Source of the DNA: Pseudolabrys taiwanensis
Lineage (GTDB): Bacteria; Pseudomonadota; Alphaproteobacteria; Rhizobiales; Xanthobacteraceae
Length of the DNA stretch: 64,000 nucleotides
Direction: 5' to 3'
Assembly (NCBI RefSeq): GCF_003367395.1
Contig: NZ_CP031417.1
Span: forward strand, 3,534,001-3,598,000
Below, piece after piece: positions 1 to 9,724 of the stretch (the first letter of the stretch is position 1; every line of letters starts with the position of its first letter). The notes below the pieces were generated by a model. That model did not search any database, had not been told where the DNA came from, and saw only the letters and a program-made list of their open reading frames with translations. Made by a program: the position numbers and the translations under genes.

Positions 1-2147
1 TTGCCGTGGCGCTCGAGCGCGCCATCCGCATCCCCCGGGTCGAACCACGCACCGGTCGGCATCACGGCGACGCTCGGCATGACGCCGGTATCGATCACGG
101 CAGCGGCAAGACAGGCGCCGCGCGCGTTGAATACGCGTACGATATCGTGGTCTTTGATGCCGCGGCGCGCGGCATCATCCGGATTGAGTCGGACCGTCTC
201 GCGGTCCTTGATCTTGTGGCCGCGGGAGAGGCGCGCGGGATCGAGCTGACTGTGCAGCCGATCGACGGGCTGATGCGTGATCAGATGCAGCGGCCATTGC
301 GCGGCGTCTGCGGCACCAAGCCATTCCGACGGCTCCATCCATGCGGGATGCTCGGGGCAATCGTCGTAGCCGAAGCTGCCGATCTTCTCCGATGCGATTT
401 CGATCCGGCCGGACGGCGTGTTCAACGGATGCAATTCGGGGTCGCGGCGGAAATCGGCGAACAACACGAAGTCCTCGTCGGGCGGCGGCAACTCGACGAA
501 GCCCTGACGCCAGAAATCGTCGAAAGACGGCAGCGCCACGTTCTTGCGCGCCGCGCCGGCGACGACGCGCTCGTAGATCGCACGGCACCAGGCCATTTCG
601 TCACGGCCTTCGGCGAAGGCCTCTGCATAGCCGAGCCGCTTCGCCAATGCATGGAAGATGTCGAAGTCGGAACGCGCTTCACCGACGGACGCGATGGCTT
701 GGTGCATCGCGAAAATATACGGATCGCGCGAGGAGCCGCCGACATCGTTGCGCTCGAGAGTCGTCGTTGCCGGCAGCACGATGTCGGCATGCCGCGCCGT
801 CGGCGTCCACCAGCTCTCATGCACGATGACGGTCTCGGGCTTTTGCCAGGCACAGCGCAGCCGGTTGAGATCCTGGTGATGATGGAAGGGATTGCCGCCC
901 GCCCAATAGACAAGCCGGATATCCGGATAGACGGCACGGCGCCCGTTGAACTCATAGTCAGCGCCGGGATTGAGCAACATGTCGGCGATGCGCGCGACGG
1001 GAATGGACGCCGCGGCCGGGTTTGGCGGCGTGGCGATCTCCGGGCCTGGCAATTCGGCGCGCGGCACGCCGACGCCGTTCAATGAGCCGTGACCGAAGGC
1101 GAAGCCGCCGCCGGGCGTACCGATGCCGCCGAGCATCGCGGCAAGCGCGATCGAGGCCCAATAAGGTTGTTCGCCGCGATGCGCGCGCTGCAACGACCAG
1201 GCGACCGTGACGAGGCTGGTCGTTCCTGCGGCGTCGCGCGCCAATGCACGGATCGTTTCGGCGGCGACGCCGGTGATGCGCGAAGCCCACGCCGCATCCT
1301 TGGGCGTGTTGTCGTCCGCGCCCGTGACATAACGCTTGAACCGGTCGAAGCCCACGCAATAGCGCGCGAGAAAGGCCTCGTCGTGCCGGCCTTCGGCGAT
1401 CAAAGTGTGCGCCATGCCAAGCATGAGCGCTGTATCGGTGTTGGGCCGGATGGCGATCCAGTCGGCGTCGAGAAAGTCGGGCGCATCCGCCTTCAGCGGA
1501 CTCACCACGACGAAGCGAATGCCGGCGGCCTTGGCGCGGCGCAGCCATTGCTCGAGCACATGCGCGCCGGCGCCGCCCGAGCTCACCTGGCCGTTCTTCA
1601 AGGCAAGGCCGCCAAAGGAGAGGACAAGCTTGGTATGTTTGACGATGGAGGGCCAGTCGGTAACGCGACCGGCAACCGGCTGATACGTACCGATCACGTG
1701 CGGCAGCAGGAATTGCGCCGCACCCCAGCTGTAATTGCCGACCTGATCGACGCAGCCACCGCCTTGAAACAGAAAGCGGCGCGTGAGCGTCCGCGCATGA
1801 TGCAGGCGGCCGGCGGACGACCAGCCATAGGAGCCGCCGAAGATCGCCGTGTTGCCGAAGTCGCGGCGAACGCGCGTCAGTTCGCCGGCGACGAGATCGA
1901 GTGCTTCGTCCCAGGAGATCTCGTGGAAACGATCGTTACCCGTGCGCGGCTTCCCTTCGCGCCACCCTTCGCGGACCGCGGGCCGCGCGATGCGTAACGG
2001 CGAATGGACCATCTCAGGGATCGCCGTGAGCATCGGCGAGGGCGCGGGATCGCCGGCGAAGGGCTCGCAGCCAACGACGCGTCCATCCTCGACGAGCGCG
2101 TTGAACGCGCCCCAATGCGCGAGGGACGGCACGCGCCTTTGCGTCAT
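1..2147 (-). CDS. bisC: Biotin/TMAO/DMSO reductase-family molybdopterin oxidoreductase (BisC-like), 3' end outside window
   Basis: Read by hand from the reverse complement: an uninterrupted frame runs from ATG at 2147 to the window edge, about 715 codons. It is a molybdenum oxidoreductase that reduces S- or N-oxides such as biotin or methionine sulfoxide. Recognisable blocks are SPLRIARPAVREGW near residue 45, GGSYGWSSAGRLHHA (about 95), NYSWGAAQFLLPHVIG with the likely Mo-ligand serine, and MPTGAWFDPGD at the end. The latter normally lies some 50 residues before the C-terminus, so little is missing. There is no twin-arginine signal, which fits a cytoplasmic BisC-like enzyme rather than periplasmic DorA/TorA. 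It follows the racemase gene by 54 bp, probably in one transcript. Substrate is inferred only at family level. Confidence 0.85.
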   Translation of the reverse strand, partial: MTQRRVPSLAHWGAFNALVEDGRVVGCEPFAGDPAPSPMLTAIPEMVHSPLRIARPAVREGWREGKPRTGNDRFHEISWDEALDLVAGELTRVRRDFGNTAIFGGSYGWSSAGRLHHARTLTRRFLFQGGGCVDQVGNYSWGAAQFLLPHVIGTYQPVAGRVTDWPSIVKHTKLVLSFGGLALKNGQVSSGGAGAHVLEQWLRRAKAAGIRFVVVSPLKADAPDFLDADWIAIRPNTDTALMLGMAHTLIAEGRHDEAFLARYCVGFDRFKRYVTGADDNTPKDAAWASRITGVAAETIRALARDAAGTTSLVTVAWSLQRAHRGEQPYWASIALAAMLGGIGTPGGGFAFGHGSLNGVGVPRAELPGPEIATPPNPAAASIPVARIADMLLNPGADYEFNGRRAVYPDIRLVYWAGGNPFHHHQDLNRLRCAWQKPETVIVHESWWTPTARHADIVLPATTTLERNDVGGSSRDPYIFAMHQAIASVGEARSDFDIFHALAKRLGYAEAFAEGRDEMAWCRAIYERVVAGAARKNVALPSFDDFWRQGFVELPPPDEDFVLFADFRRDPELHPLNTPSGRIEIASEKIGSFGYDDCPEHPAWMEPSEWLGAADAAQWPLHLITHQPVDRLHSQLDPARLSRGHKIKDRETVRLNPDDAARRGIKDHDIVRVFNARGACLAAAVIDTGVMPSVAVMPTGAWFDPGDADGALERHG

Positions 2148-2201
2148 GGCTCTATCCGCCTCGCCAGATCCCTGCCGCTCGCCACGACCGCATCCTCTCC
2201 G

Positions 2202-2924
2202 TTACGCCGCGTTCAAGCGCGACGAGCCATTTTGCGCAAGCGAAAAGTCGACTGCGGTGTCGGCATGGATAAGCGTCGAATCGAACGCCGGCAGGTCGAT
2301 ATCGTTCTCGCCGATGAGCAGTCCGATCTCGGTGCAACCGAGAATGACGGAGTCCGCGCCCCGCACGCGGCCACGCGCGATGACATCCTTGAAACTCTGA
2401 CGCGAGCTATCGCGCACGATGCCCTGACACAGCTCGTCGAAGATCGTCGCATGCACGACGGCGCGATCCGCGGCATCGGGCACCAGCGGATCGAGATCGA
2501 ATTTTTCACGCAAGCGCGACAAATAGAAATCCTGTTCCATCGTGTAGCGGGTCGCGAGCAAAAGGGGCCGCCGCGCGCCGGATTTTCTCACGGCGTCACC
2601 CGTCACATCCGCGATGTGCAGGAGCGGCACGGAGACCGCGCCTTGGACGATGTCCGCGAGCTTGTGCATCGTATTGGTGCAGATGACGATACAGGCGGCG
2701 CCGGCCTGTTCGAGTTCGCGCGCGTACCGCGAGAGGACTTGGCCCGCCTGGTCCCACTCGTCGGCCCGTTGCAGGCCAACGATGCTGTCGAAATTGACCG
2801 AGCGCATCAGCACTTCCGCCGAGTGCAAGCCGCCCAGCCGGTCGCGCACCTGTTCGTTGATACGCCGGTAGTAAACCGCGGTGCTTTCCCAGCTCATGCC
2901 GCCCAAGAGGCCGATTATTCGCAT
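2202..2924 (-). CDS. Aspartate/glutamate racemase family protein
   Basis: Cofactor-independent amino-acid racemase of the Asp/Glu/hydantoin family (YgeA-like), 240 aa. The N-terminus reads MRIIGLLGGMSWEST. Both catalytic cysteines are present, in CTNTMHK (about residue 82) and GCTEIG (about 197), as expected for the two-base mechanism. An upstream in-frame ATG at 2939 would add five residues. I prefer 2924 because the homologous start is MRIIGLLGG and GAAGG lies just before it. It is transcribed towards the BisC-like gene and away from the Lrp gene. Whether the substrate is aspartate, glutamate or another amino acid cannot be told from sequence. Confidence 0.85.
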   Translation of the reverse strand: MRIIGLLGGMSWESTAVYYRRINEQVRDRLGGLHSAEVLMRSVNFDSIVGLQRADEWDQAGQVLSRYARELEQAGAACIVICTNTMHKLADIVQGAVSVPLLHIADVTGDAVRKSGARRPLLLATRYTMEQDFYLSRLREKFDLDPLVPDAADRAVVHATIFDELCQGIVRDSSRQSFKDVIARGRVRGADSVILGCTEIGLLIGENDIDLPAFDSTLIHADTAVDFSLAQNGSSRLNAA

Positions 2925-2980
2925 TGCCTTCAATTCCATTCCTGCCGATTTGCGGTAGGAAAATAACGAAGATAGCGCGC

Positions 2981-2999
2981 AATCTTAGCAGCGAAGATT
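2981..2999. promoter_or_regulatory. Inverted repeat in AT-rich divergent promoter region
   Basis: The segment 2940-3107 is strikingly AT-rich for this genome and separates the divergent racemase and Lrp genes. It holds a 6-7-6 inverted repeat (AATCTT ... AAGATT). A second palindromic stretch is ATATTGAATATT near 3005, and a TATAAT hexamer lies at 3054-3059 facing the Lrp gene. An Lrp-family regulator controlling its divergent neighbour from such a site is the usual arrangement. The operator assignment is inference. Confidence 0.4.
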
Positions 3000-3107
3000 C
3001 GGCCATATTGAATATTTCAGGCTATTATTTTTCTTCTATTTTTGGATATGAGCTATAATATTTCACTAATTTGGAAACCTAAACAAACGGCATTCGCCCC
3101 ACCTCAA

Positions 3108-3575
3108 ATGGACGCCACCGACCGCAAGATCCTCGACATCCTCCAGGCCGACGCCTCGATCCCCGTCGCCACCATCGCTGAGAGGGTCGGTATGAGCACG
3201 GCCCCCTGCTGGCGGCGCATTCGTAAGCTGGAAGAAGACGGCGTCATCACCCGCCGGGTGGCCTTGCTCAGCCGGCGCAAAGCCAACGTGCCGATGACGG
3301 TATTCGTCGCCGTGAAAGCGCCGCGACACGCGGTCGAGTGGCTTCAGGCGTTCCGCAAGCTCATCGCCGACATCCCGGAGATCGTCGAGGCTTGGCGGCT
3401 CACCGGCGAAGCGGACTATCAGCTCCGCATCGTCGTGCCCGACATCGAAACCTACGATGTCGTCTACCAGCGCATGATCAGCCGGCTCGAGTTCTCGGAC
3501 ATCAGCTCGGCCATCGCCATGGAAGAAATGAAGTACACGACCGCCATTCCGACGAATTACATCGCCACCAAATAG
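3108..3575 (+). CDS. Lrp/AsnC family transcriptional regulator
   Basis: A 155-aa regulator with the typical start MDATDRKILDILQADA, an N-terminal winged HTH (AERVGMSTAPCWRRIRKLEEDGVI, residues about 25-50) and a C-terminal RAM ligand-binding domain that usually binds an amino acid. The frame is open back to a TTG at 3042. That extension is AT-rich, contains the TATAAT at 3054-3059 and does not resemble Lrp proteins, so I start at 3108. No Shine-Dalgarno is evident. Divergent from the racemase/BisC-like pair, which it probably regulates. Confidence 0.88.
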   Translation: MDATDRKILDILQADASIPVATIAERVGMSTAPCWRRIRKLEEDGVITRRVALLSRRKANVPMTVFVAVKAPRHAVEWLQAFRKLIADIPEIVEAWRLTGEADYQLRIVVPDIETYDVVYQRMISRLEFSDISSAIAMEEMKYTTAIPTNYIATK

Positions 3576-3630
3576 CGTCTTCGCCGCCGCTCCGGGCAGA
3601 CGAAGAAGGGGCGTCGCGGCAGCTCACATC

Positions 3631-3653
3631 ATGAGGGCGCAGAGCGCCCTCAT
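3631..3653. terminator. Hairpin between convergent lrp and secA
   Basis: A perfect 10-bp stem (ATGAGGGCGC / GCGCCCTCAT) with a 3-nt loop. It overlaps the secA stop codon at 3650-3652. No T-run follows on either strand, so intrinsic termination is only a possibility; it may stabilise 3' ends of the convergent transcripts. Confidence 0.4.
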
Positions 3654-6448
3654 GCGAACCGGCCGTGGCAGTGCTTGTACTTCTTGCCGGAGCCGCAGGG
3701 GCAGACCTCGTTGCGGCCGACCTTGCCCCAGGTCGTGGGGTCCTTCGGATTTCGCTCCAGCACCGCCGTGCCACCGTCGCCGGGAGCGAGCACTGGCGTC
3801 GCCGACAGCGGCGACAGCGACATCTCGTCCTCGCCTGTATTCGGGTCGAGGTGATGCGCCTGCATCGGCGGCAAGGTCTGATCCTGCTCTTCCGGCGGCT
3901 GCTGCACGACCTCGACGCGCATGAGCTGCGCCGTGACGGCCTCGCGCAGATGCCCGACCATGCTTTCGAACAGGGCGAACGCCTCCGCCTTGTACTCGTT
4001 TAGCGGATCGCGCTGGCCGTAGCCGCGCAGGCCGATCACCTGACGCAGATGGTCCAACTGGATCAGATGTTCGCGCCAGAGATGGTCGAGCGTCTGCAAC
4101 AGGATCGACTTCTCGACATAGCGCATGACGTCGGGGCCCCACTTGGCCACCTTGCCCGCCATCCACTCATCGGCCCGGCGCTTGATGCGGTCGGTCACCT
4201 CTTCGTCGGCGATGCCTTCTTCCTTGGCCCAGTCCTGCACCGGCAACGCCAGGGTGAGCACCTCGCGGAGCTGCTCGTCGAGCCCGGCGGTGTCCCACTG
4301 TTCCGGATAGGCGTTCGGCGGGATGTGCTTGGCGACCATCTCCTCGATGACTTCGTGACGCATGCCGACGATGGTCTCGTCCACCGTCTCGTCGCGCATC
4401 AGGTCGAGCCGCTGCTCGAAGATCACCTTGCGCTGATCGTTCATCACGTTGTCGAACTTGAGCAAGTTCTTGCGGATGTCGAAGTTGCGGGCTTCGACCT
4501 TCTGCTGCGCCTTTTCGAGCGCCTTGTTGATCCAGGGATGAACGATCGCCTCGTTCTCCTTCAAGCCGAGCTTGGTCAACATGCCGTCGAGCTTGTCGGA
4601 GCCGAAGATGCGCATCAGATCGTCTTCGAGCGACAGGAAGAACTTGGAGTGACCCGGGTCGCCCTGACGGCCGGAACGGCCGCGCAGCTGATTGTCGATA
4701 CGACGGCTCTCGTGCCGTTCGGTGCCGAGCACGAAGAGACCGCCGGCGGCGAGCGCCTTCTCCTTAAGGTGCTTGATCTGCTCGCGGATGGCTGCCGCGC
4801 GCGGATCCCGGTCGCGCTCGCCCCAATCCGTAATGTCGGTGATCTCCTGGCGGATGCGCATGTCGGCATTGCCGCCGAGCTGAATGTCGGTGCCGCGGCC
4901 CGCCATGTTGGTGGCGATCGTCACCGCGCCGGGCACGCCGGCCTGGCTGACGATATAGGCTTCTTGCTCGTGATAGCGCGCGTTGAGGATCGCGAAGACC
5001 TTCTTCTGCGTGTCGCCGGAGTAAAGGTCGCGGAACGCATTGGTGTCGGCAAAGTCGTGCTGTTCCCAGCCTTCCTTGCGCAGCAATTCGGCGAGCAGTT
5101 CGGACTTTTCGATCGAGGTCGTGCCGACCAGCACCGGCTGGCCACGCTTGCGGCAATCGTCGATCAGCGTGATGATGGCGCGGTATTTCTCCGCCGCCGT
5201 ACGGTAGACTTCGTCGTCGTCGTCGATACGCGCCAGCGGCTTATTCGTCGGCACCTCGAGCACATCGAGGTTATAGATGTCGAGGAACTCTTCGGCTTCC
5301 GTCAGCGCCGTACCGGTCATGCCGGCGAGCTTCTCGTACATACGGAAGTAGTTCTGGAACGTGATCGAGGCGAGCGTCTGGTTCTCCGGCTGGATCGGCT
5401 GGCGCTCTTTGGCCTCCAGCGCCTGATGCAGGCCTTCCGAATAGCGGCGGCCCGGCATCATGCGGCCGGTGAACTCGTCGATGATGACCACCTCGCCGTT
5501 GCGGACGATGTAGTCCTTGTCACGTTGGAACAGCTTGTGTGCGCGCAGAGCCTGGTTGACGTGGTGCACGACGGAGACGTTCTCGACATCGTACAGCTTG
5601 CCGCCCTTGAGCTGGCCGGCCTCCCGCAACATCACTTCCATCTTTTCCATGCCGGCTTCGGTCATGGTGACGGTGCGCTGCTTCTCGTCCACCTCGTAGT
5701 CACTATTGTCCAGCCTCGGGATGAAGGCGTCGATCGTGTTGTAAAACTCGGAACGGTCGTCGAGCGGACCGGAGATGATGAGCGGCGTCCGCGCTTCGTC
5801 GACCAGGATCGAGTCGACTTCGTCGACGATGGCGTAGACGTGACCGCGCTGGACCATGTCTTCCAGGCGGTACTTCATGTTGTCGCGGAGGTAGTCGAAG
5901 CCGAGTTCGTTATTGGTGCCGTAGGTGATGTCGCAATCGTAGGCCTTCTTGCGTTCGGCGTCGTCGAGGCCGTGCACGATCACGCCCGTGGTCAAACCGA
6001 GGAAGCCGTAGACCTGGGCCATCCATTCGGCGTCGCGCTTGGCAAGATAGTCGTTGACCGTCACGACGTGCACGCCGCGGCCGGAGAGCGCGTTCAGGTA
6101 AACCGGCAGGGTCGCGACCAGCGTCTTACCTTCGCCGGTCTTCATCTCGGAGATCTTGCCCTCGTGCAAAATCATACCGCCGATGAGCTGCACGTCGAAA
6201 TGCCGCTGGCCGAGGGTGCGCTTGGCCGCCTCACGGACGGTCGCGAAAGCCGGCACCAGGATATCGTCGAGCGAGGCGCCCTCGGCGACCTGCTTCTTGA
6301 ACTCCTCGGTGCGGGCGCGGAGCTGCTCGTCGGTGAGCGCCGCGACCTCTTTCTCGAGCGCGTTGATCGCAGCGACCCGCGGTTGATAGCTGCGAATCCG
6401 CCGCTCGTTGGCGGAGCCGAACAGCTTGCGGGCAACGGCGCCGATCAT
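3650..6448 (-). CDS. secA: Preprotein translocase ATPase SecA
   Basis: Motor ATPase of the Sec pathway, 932 aa, acting at the inner membrane with SecYEG. Visible features are Walker A (MKTGEGKTL), the DEAD-type DEVDS motif, the preprotein-binding region, nucleotide-binding fold 2 ([21 protein letters not shown]), the helical scaffold, and the C-terminal zinc motif [13 protein letters not shown] that contacts SecB or ribosomes. Start chosen at 6448 ([12 protein letters not shown]) because AGGAG sits 7 nt upstream; an upstream in-frame ATG at 6469 lacks this support. Divergent from the parvulin gene. Confidence 0.98.
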   Translation of the reverse strand: MIGAVARKLFGSANERRIRSYQPRVAAINALEKEVAALTDEQLRARTEEFKKQVAEGASLDDILVPAFATVREAAKRTLGQRHFDVQLIGGMILHEGKISEMKTGEGKTLVATLPVYLNALSGRGVHVVTVNDYLAKRDAEWMAQVYGFLGLTTGVIVHGLDDAERKKAYDCDITYGTNNELGFDYLRDNMKYRLEDMVQRGHVYAIVDEVDSILVDEARTPLIISGPLDDRSEFYNTIDAFIPRLDNSDYEVDEKQRTVTMTEAGMEKMEVMLREAGQLKGGKLYDVENVSVVHHVNQALRAHKLFQRDKDYIVRNGEVVIIDEFTGRMMPGRRYSEGLHQALEAKERQPIQPENQTLASITFQNYFRMYEKLAGMTGTALTEAEEFLDIYNLDVLEVPTNKPLARIDDDDEVYRTAAEKYRAIITLIDDCRKRGQPVLVGTTSIEKSELLAELLRKEGWEQHDFADTNAFRDLYSGDTQKKVFAILNARYHEQEAYIVSQAGVPGAVTIATNMAGRGTDIQLGGNADMRIRQEITDITDWGERDRDPRAAAIREQIKHLKEKALAAGGLFVLGTERHESRRIDNQLRGRSGRQGDPGHSKFFLSLEDDLMRIFGSDKLDGMLTKLGLKENEAIVHPWINKALEKAQQKVEARNFDIRKNLLKFDNVMNDQRKVIFEQRLDLMRDETVDETIVGMRHEVIEEMVAKHIPPNAYPEQWDTAGLDEQLREVLTLALPVQDWAKEEGIADEEVTDRIKRRADEWMAGKVAKWGPDVMRYVEKSILLQTLDHLWREHLIQLDHLRQVIGLRGYGQRDPLNEYKAEAFALFESMVGHLREAVTAQLMRVEVVQQPPEEQDQTLPPMQAHHLDPNTGEDEMSLSPLSATPVLAPGDGGTAVLERNPKDPTTWGKVGRNEVCPCGSGKKYKHCHGRFA

Positions 6449-6777
6449 AGGGGCACTCCTGGTCTTCAATGGCCGGGGCGTTTTACCACGCCGCCGCGGC
6501 CGGATTTGGCTTCCGGCGCTCCGGAAAACGGCTCTTTTCGGGCAATTTCGGCGCGAACCGCGCTTGTTTAAGCCAATTCAGCCGAGGTCGTTCCGAGAGA
6601 TAGGAGGGGGTCCTAATATTGTCAATTGTTGGCTCCCTACGCCGTTAACCCTCGCATTCGGTGCCGGGACCGTGAAGTTTCCCCCTGTCACGCTGCCATT
6701 GCAAAGCCATGGTTGTTGGGTGACAAGTCGGCTCGCGCCCGCGTTTTGCGGACGCTTCCAATTCCAAAGGACCGTTC
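6449..6777. promoter_or_regulatory. Divergent intergenic region secA / parvulin gene
   Basis: About 330 bp with no supported gene. It must carry the secA promoter (minus) and the parvulin promoter (plus). The stretch 6595-6640 is locally AT-rich and includes TTGTCA near 6618. AAAGGA lies 6 nt before the parvulin ATG. I see no SecM-like leader ORF or known riboswitch. Confidence 0.35.
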
Positions 6778-7710
6778 ATGACGACCACCCTTCCAACCGG
6801 ACGCCCGGCGCGCCGTGCCGGCGCCCTCGCCGCCGGCTTGGCCTGCCTGCTGGCGCTGCTGTTTGCGTCCGCCGGCCCGCTGGCGGCCCAGGACAAGGAC
6901 CCGCTGGTGGCCAAGGTCAACGGTGTCGAGATCCACGAAAGCGATCTTGCCGCCGTCGAGGAAGAAGCCGGTCAGCTTCCGCCGATGTCGGCGGACGCCA
7001 AGAAGGATTATCTGGTCACGCTGCTGACCGACATGATCCTGGTGTCGAAGGAGGCCGAGGCCAAGAAACTGGGCGATACGCCCGCTTTCAAGGCCAAACT
7101 CGAGTTCGCCCGTAAGAAGCTGCTGATGGAACAGCTCCTGGCTTCGGCCGGCAACGAGGCGATGACCGATGCCGCCATGAAGAAGGTCTACGACGACGCC
7201 ATCAAGCAAATGGGCACCGAGCAGGAAGTCCATGCCCGGCACATTCTGATCCGGGCCGCCGCCGGCGACGACAAGGCCAGCAAGGAAGCCGAGGACAAGA
7301 TCAAGGCGATCATCGTCCGCCTGAAGAAGGGCGAGGACTTCGCCAAGGTCGCGGGCGAGACCACCGAAGACCCCTCTGGTAAGTCCAGCGGTGGCGATCT
7401 CGGCTACTTCAGCAAAGAGCAGATGGTGCCGGAATTCGCCGAAGTGGCGTTCAAGCTCGACAAGGGTCAGATTTCCGACCCGGTGAAGACCCAGTTCGGC
7501 TGGCACGTCATCAAGGTCGAGGACAAGCGGACCAAGGCGCCGCCGAAGTTCGAGGACGTGAAGCCGCAGATCGAACAATACGTCCAGCGCAAGGCGCAGG
7601 CCGACCTCGTCACCTCGCTGCGCGCCAAGGCAAAGATCGAGAAGATGTACACCGTCCCGCCGCCGCCGGCGGTCCCCGGCGATGCAACACCGGCGCCTGA
7701 CAAAAAGTAA
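6778..7710 (+). CDS. Periplasmic peptidyl-prolyl cis-trans isomerase (parvulin, PpiC/SurA-like)
   Basis: A 310-aa exported chaperone/isomerase. Residues 1-37 form a signal peptide: basic RPARRAG, hydrophobic core, then cleavage near LAAQ. A SurA-N-like helical region follows (about 40-150). One parvulin domain (about 153-255) is recognisable by HARHILIRA, GGDLGYFSKEQMVPEF and FGWHVIKVED. The C-terminus is helical and ends in a Pro/Ala-rich tail. It probably helps outer-membrane or periplasmic proteins fold. Its place beside secA suggests co-evolution with the export pathway. Ends at a clear terminator. Confidence 0.93.
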   Translation: MTTTLPTGRPARRAGALAAGLACLLALLFASAGPLAAQDKDPLVAKVNGVEIHESDLAAVEEEAGQLPPMSADAKKDYLVTLLTDMILVSKEAEAKKLGDTPAFKAKLEFARKKLLMEQLLASAGNEAMTDAAMKKVYDDAIKQMGTEQEVHARHILIRAAAGDDKASKEAEDKIKAIIVRLKKGEDFAKVAGETTEDPSGKSSGGDLGYFSKEQMVPEFAEVAFKLDKGQISDPVKTQFGWHVIKVEDKRTKAPPKFEDVKPQIEQYVQRKAQADLVTSLRAKAKIEKMYTVPPPPAVPGDATPAPDKK

Positions 7711-7739
7711 GCGTCACACACGTTACACAGAAGCAAGAG

Positions 7740-7766
7740 ATGCCCGGCCTAGTGCCGGGCATTTTC
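7740..7766 (+). terminator. Rho-independent terminator after the parvulin gene
   Basis: A 9-bp stem (ATGCCCGGC / GCCGGGCAT) with a short loop, followed by TTTT on the plus strand, 30 bp after the stop codon. Confidence 0.8.
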
Positions 7767-7789
7767 GTACTGGCGGGACCTTTTGCATT

Positions 7790-7945
7790 TGTCATGGCCG
7801 GGCTTGTCGCCGAAGTCGGGGTTACCCGACTTCGGCGTAAAAAGAGCGCAACTCGGGCAAGCCCGAGTTGCGTGTGCCACCCCGCTTAGGTAGGCACTGT
7901 GATGCCCAGCTTATCGGGATCGCCGGGACAAGCCCGGCGATGACA
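7790..7945. repeat. Composite palindromic element, copy A
   Basis: About 156 bp between the terminator and argJ. The ends are imperfect terminal inverted repeats (TGTCATGGCCGGGCTTGTC at 7790-7808 and its complement, one mismatch, at 7927-7945). Inside are two hairpins: CCGAAGTCGGG...CCCGACTTCGG, and GCAACTCGGGC..GCCCGAGTTGC. Then comes an unpaired block CCCGCTTAGGTAGGCACTGT. A second copy lies inverted at 55986-56157. The element ends 17 bp before the argJ start, so the argJ promoter must lie inside or upstream of it. Confidence 0.85.
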
Positions 7946-7962
7946 ACTCGCTAGGTCTTGCC

Positions 7963-9198
7963 ATGTCCTCTGCTATCTCCCCCCTCGCCCCGACACACGT
8001 GCCCGACATGCCGGCGATCGCCGGCGTGCGCATGGCAACCGCCGAAGCCGGCATCCGCTACAAGGGCCGCACCGACGTGCTGCTGGCGCTGTTCGACCCC
8101 GGTACCACGGTGGCCGGCGTGTTCACGACCTCGAAGTGTCCGTCGGCGCCGGTCGAATGGTGCCGCGCTAATCTGAAGTCAGGCAAAGCCCGGGCGCTGG
8201 TGGTCAACTCCGGCAATGCCAACGCCTTCACCGGCAAGACCGGGCGGGCCGCGACCAAGCTGACCGCTGACATCGCCGCCAAGACCATCGGCTGCAAGCC
8301 GAACGAGATCTTCCTCGCCTCGACCGGCGTCATCGGCGAACCGCTCGACGCCACCAAATTCGCGCCGGTGATGCAGAGCCTCGCCAACAGCGTCTCCGGC
8401 ACCTTCTTTCATGAAGCCGCCTCGGCGATCATGACCACCGATACCTTTCCGAAAGTGGCCACCGCGACAGCCAGGATCGGCAAGGCAAAAGTGACGATCT
8501 GCGGCATCGCCAAGGGGGCCGGCATGATCGCGCCCGACATGGCGACCATGCTGTCGTTTGTGTTTACCGACGCCGCGATCAGCGCGCCGGCGCTGCAGGG
8601 CCTACTCAAGGAAGGCGTCGGCTCCACCTTCAACGCCGTCACCATCGACGGCGACACCTCGACCTCCGACACGCTGATGATGTTCGCCACCGGCCAGGCC
8701 AAGGGTTGCCCGAAGATTGCGCGTGCCGCCGACCCCCAGCTCAAGGCGTTCAAGAAGGCGCTGCACGACGTACTCGCCGATCTTGCCGAGCAGGTCGCGC
8801 GCGACGGTGAAGGCGCGCGCAAGCTGATCGAGATCGTGGTCGAGGGCGCGGTGTCGGACAAGTCGGCGCGCAAGATCGCGATGTCGATCGCCAATTCGCC
8901 GCTCGTCAAGACCGCGATCGCCGGCGAGGACGCCAACTGGGGCCGCGTGGTCATGGCCGTCGGCAAGGCCGGCGAACCGGCCAACCGCGACAAATTGTCG
9001 ATCTGGTTCGGCGGCATCCGCGTCGCCCACAAGGGCGCGCGCGATCCGGGGTACGACGAGGCCAAGGTCTCGGCCGAGATGAAGAAGCCTGAGATCTTCC
9101 TCAAGGTGGCGCTGGGCATGGGCAAGGGTCGCGACCGGGTGCTCACCTGCGACCTCACCAAGGAGTATGTCGCCATCAATGGCGACTACCGCTCTTAA
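7963..9198 (+). CDS. argJ: Bifunctional ornithine acetyltransferase / N-acetylglutamate synthase ArgJ
   Basis: A 411-aa enzyme of arginine biosynthesis that moves the acetyl group from N-acetylornithine to glutamate and, in the bifunctional type, also uses acetyl-CoA. The self-cleavage signature [14 protein letters not shown] is intact; the N-terminal nucleophile of the beta chain is T195. Other family blocks are [11 protein letters not shown] and GEDANWGRV. The C-terminus ends in NGDYRS, as in other ArgJ proteins. Length is normal. The leader is short because of the upstream repeat. Confidence 0.97.
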   Translation: MSSAISPLAPTHVPDMPAIAGVRMATAEAGIRYKGRTDVLLALFDPGTTVAGVFTTSKCPSAPVEWCRANLKSGKARALVVNSGNANAFTGKTGRAATKLTADIAAKTIGCKPNEIFLASTGVIGEPLDATKFAPVMQSLANSVSGTFFHEAASAIMTTDTFPKVATATARIGKAKVTICGIAKGAGMIAPDMATMLSFVFTDAAISAPALQGLLKEGVGSTFNAVTIDGDTSTSDTLMMFATGQAKGCPKIARAADPQLKAFKKALHDVLADLAEQVARDGEGARKLIEIVVEGAVSDKSARKIAMSIANSPLVKTAIAGEDANWGRVVMAVGKAGEPANRDKLSIWFGGIRVAHKGARDPGYDEAKVSAEMKKPEIFLKVALGMGKGRDRVLTCDLTKEYVAINGDYRS

Positions 9199-9294
9199 CC
9201 GGTCGTTCACCGTGGCCTCCGCCCACATACCACCGCACCGGCGCTCCGAAGAGCGCCTTAACCTTGGCGTCCCTATGCTCGACGGTGAAGGGCT

Positions 9295-9699
9295 GTGAGT
9301 CTGAAGCTTGTTCTTGTCGCTGCCTGCGCCCTCATCGATGTCGATGGCCGCGTGCTGATCGCGCAACGGCCGGAAGGCAAACCGATGGCGGGCCTGTGGG
9401 AATTTCCCGGTGGCAAGATCGAGCAAGGCGAGCGGCCCGAGGAAACGTTGATCCGCGAACTCAAAGAGGAGCTGGGAATAAGCGTCAGCGAGCCGTGTCT
9501 CGCGCCGCTCACCTTCGCAAGCCACGCCTATCCTGACTTTCACCTCTTGATGCCGCTTTTTGTATGCCGGCGCTGGGAGGGGACGGTCACGCCGCTGGAG
9601 GGGCAGAAGCTCGCTTGGGTGAGGCCGAACCGGCTCAAGGAATACGAGATGCCACCGGCCGACGTGCCGCTGGTCTCGCATCTGATGGCGCTTTTGTAG
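9295..9699 (+). CDS. mutT: MutT-type Nudix hydrolase (8-oxo-dGTP diphosphatase)
   Basis: A 134-aa Nudix protein starting at GTG. The Nudix box is complete: GGKIEQGERPEETLIRELKE followed by ELGI (residues about 38-61), with all the metal-binding glutamates. The length and start (KLVLVAACALIDVDGRVLIAQRP) match MutT, which cleans 8-oxo-dGTP from the nucleotide pool. AAGGG lies only 3 nt before the GTG, a tight spacing. Lies 96 bp downstream of argJ on the same strand. Confidence 0.9.
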   Translation: MSLKLVLVAACALIDVDGRVLIAQRPEGKPMAGLWEFPGGKIEQGERPEETLIRELKEELGISVSEPCLAPLTFASHAYPDFHLLMPLFVCRRWEGTVTPLEGQKLAWVRPNRLKEYEMPPADVPLVSHLMALL

Positions 9700-9724
9700 T
9701 TCCCGGCCGCACAGGCAGGCCCCG

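Noticed and set aside
3042..3107. N-terminal extension of the Lrp protein
   Set aside because: The stretch is AT-rich, contains a TATAAT and does not match Lrp proteins; it is more likely promoter.
4049..6571. An 840-codon plus-strand frame opposite secA
   Set aside because: Shadow of secA; the composition (Val/Leu/Asp/His repeats) is the complement of SecA codons and there is no ribosome-binding site.
7790..7945. CRISPR array
   Set aside because: The repeats are nested palindromes occurring once per site, not direct repeats with regular spacers.
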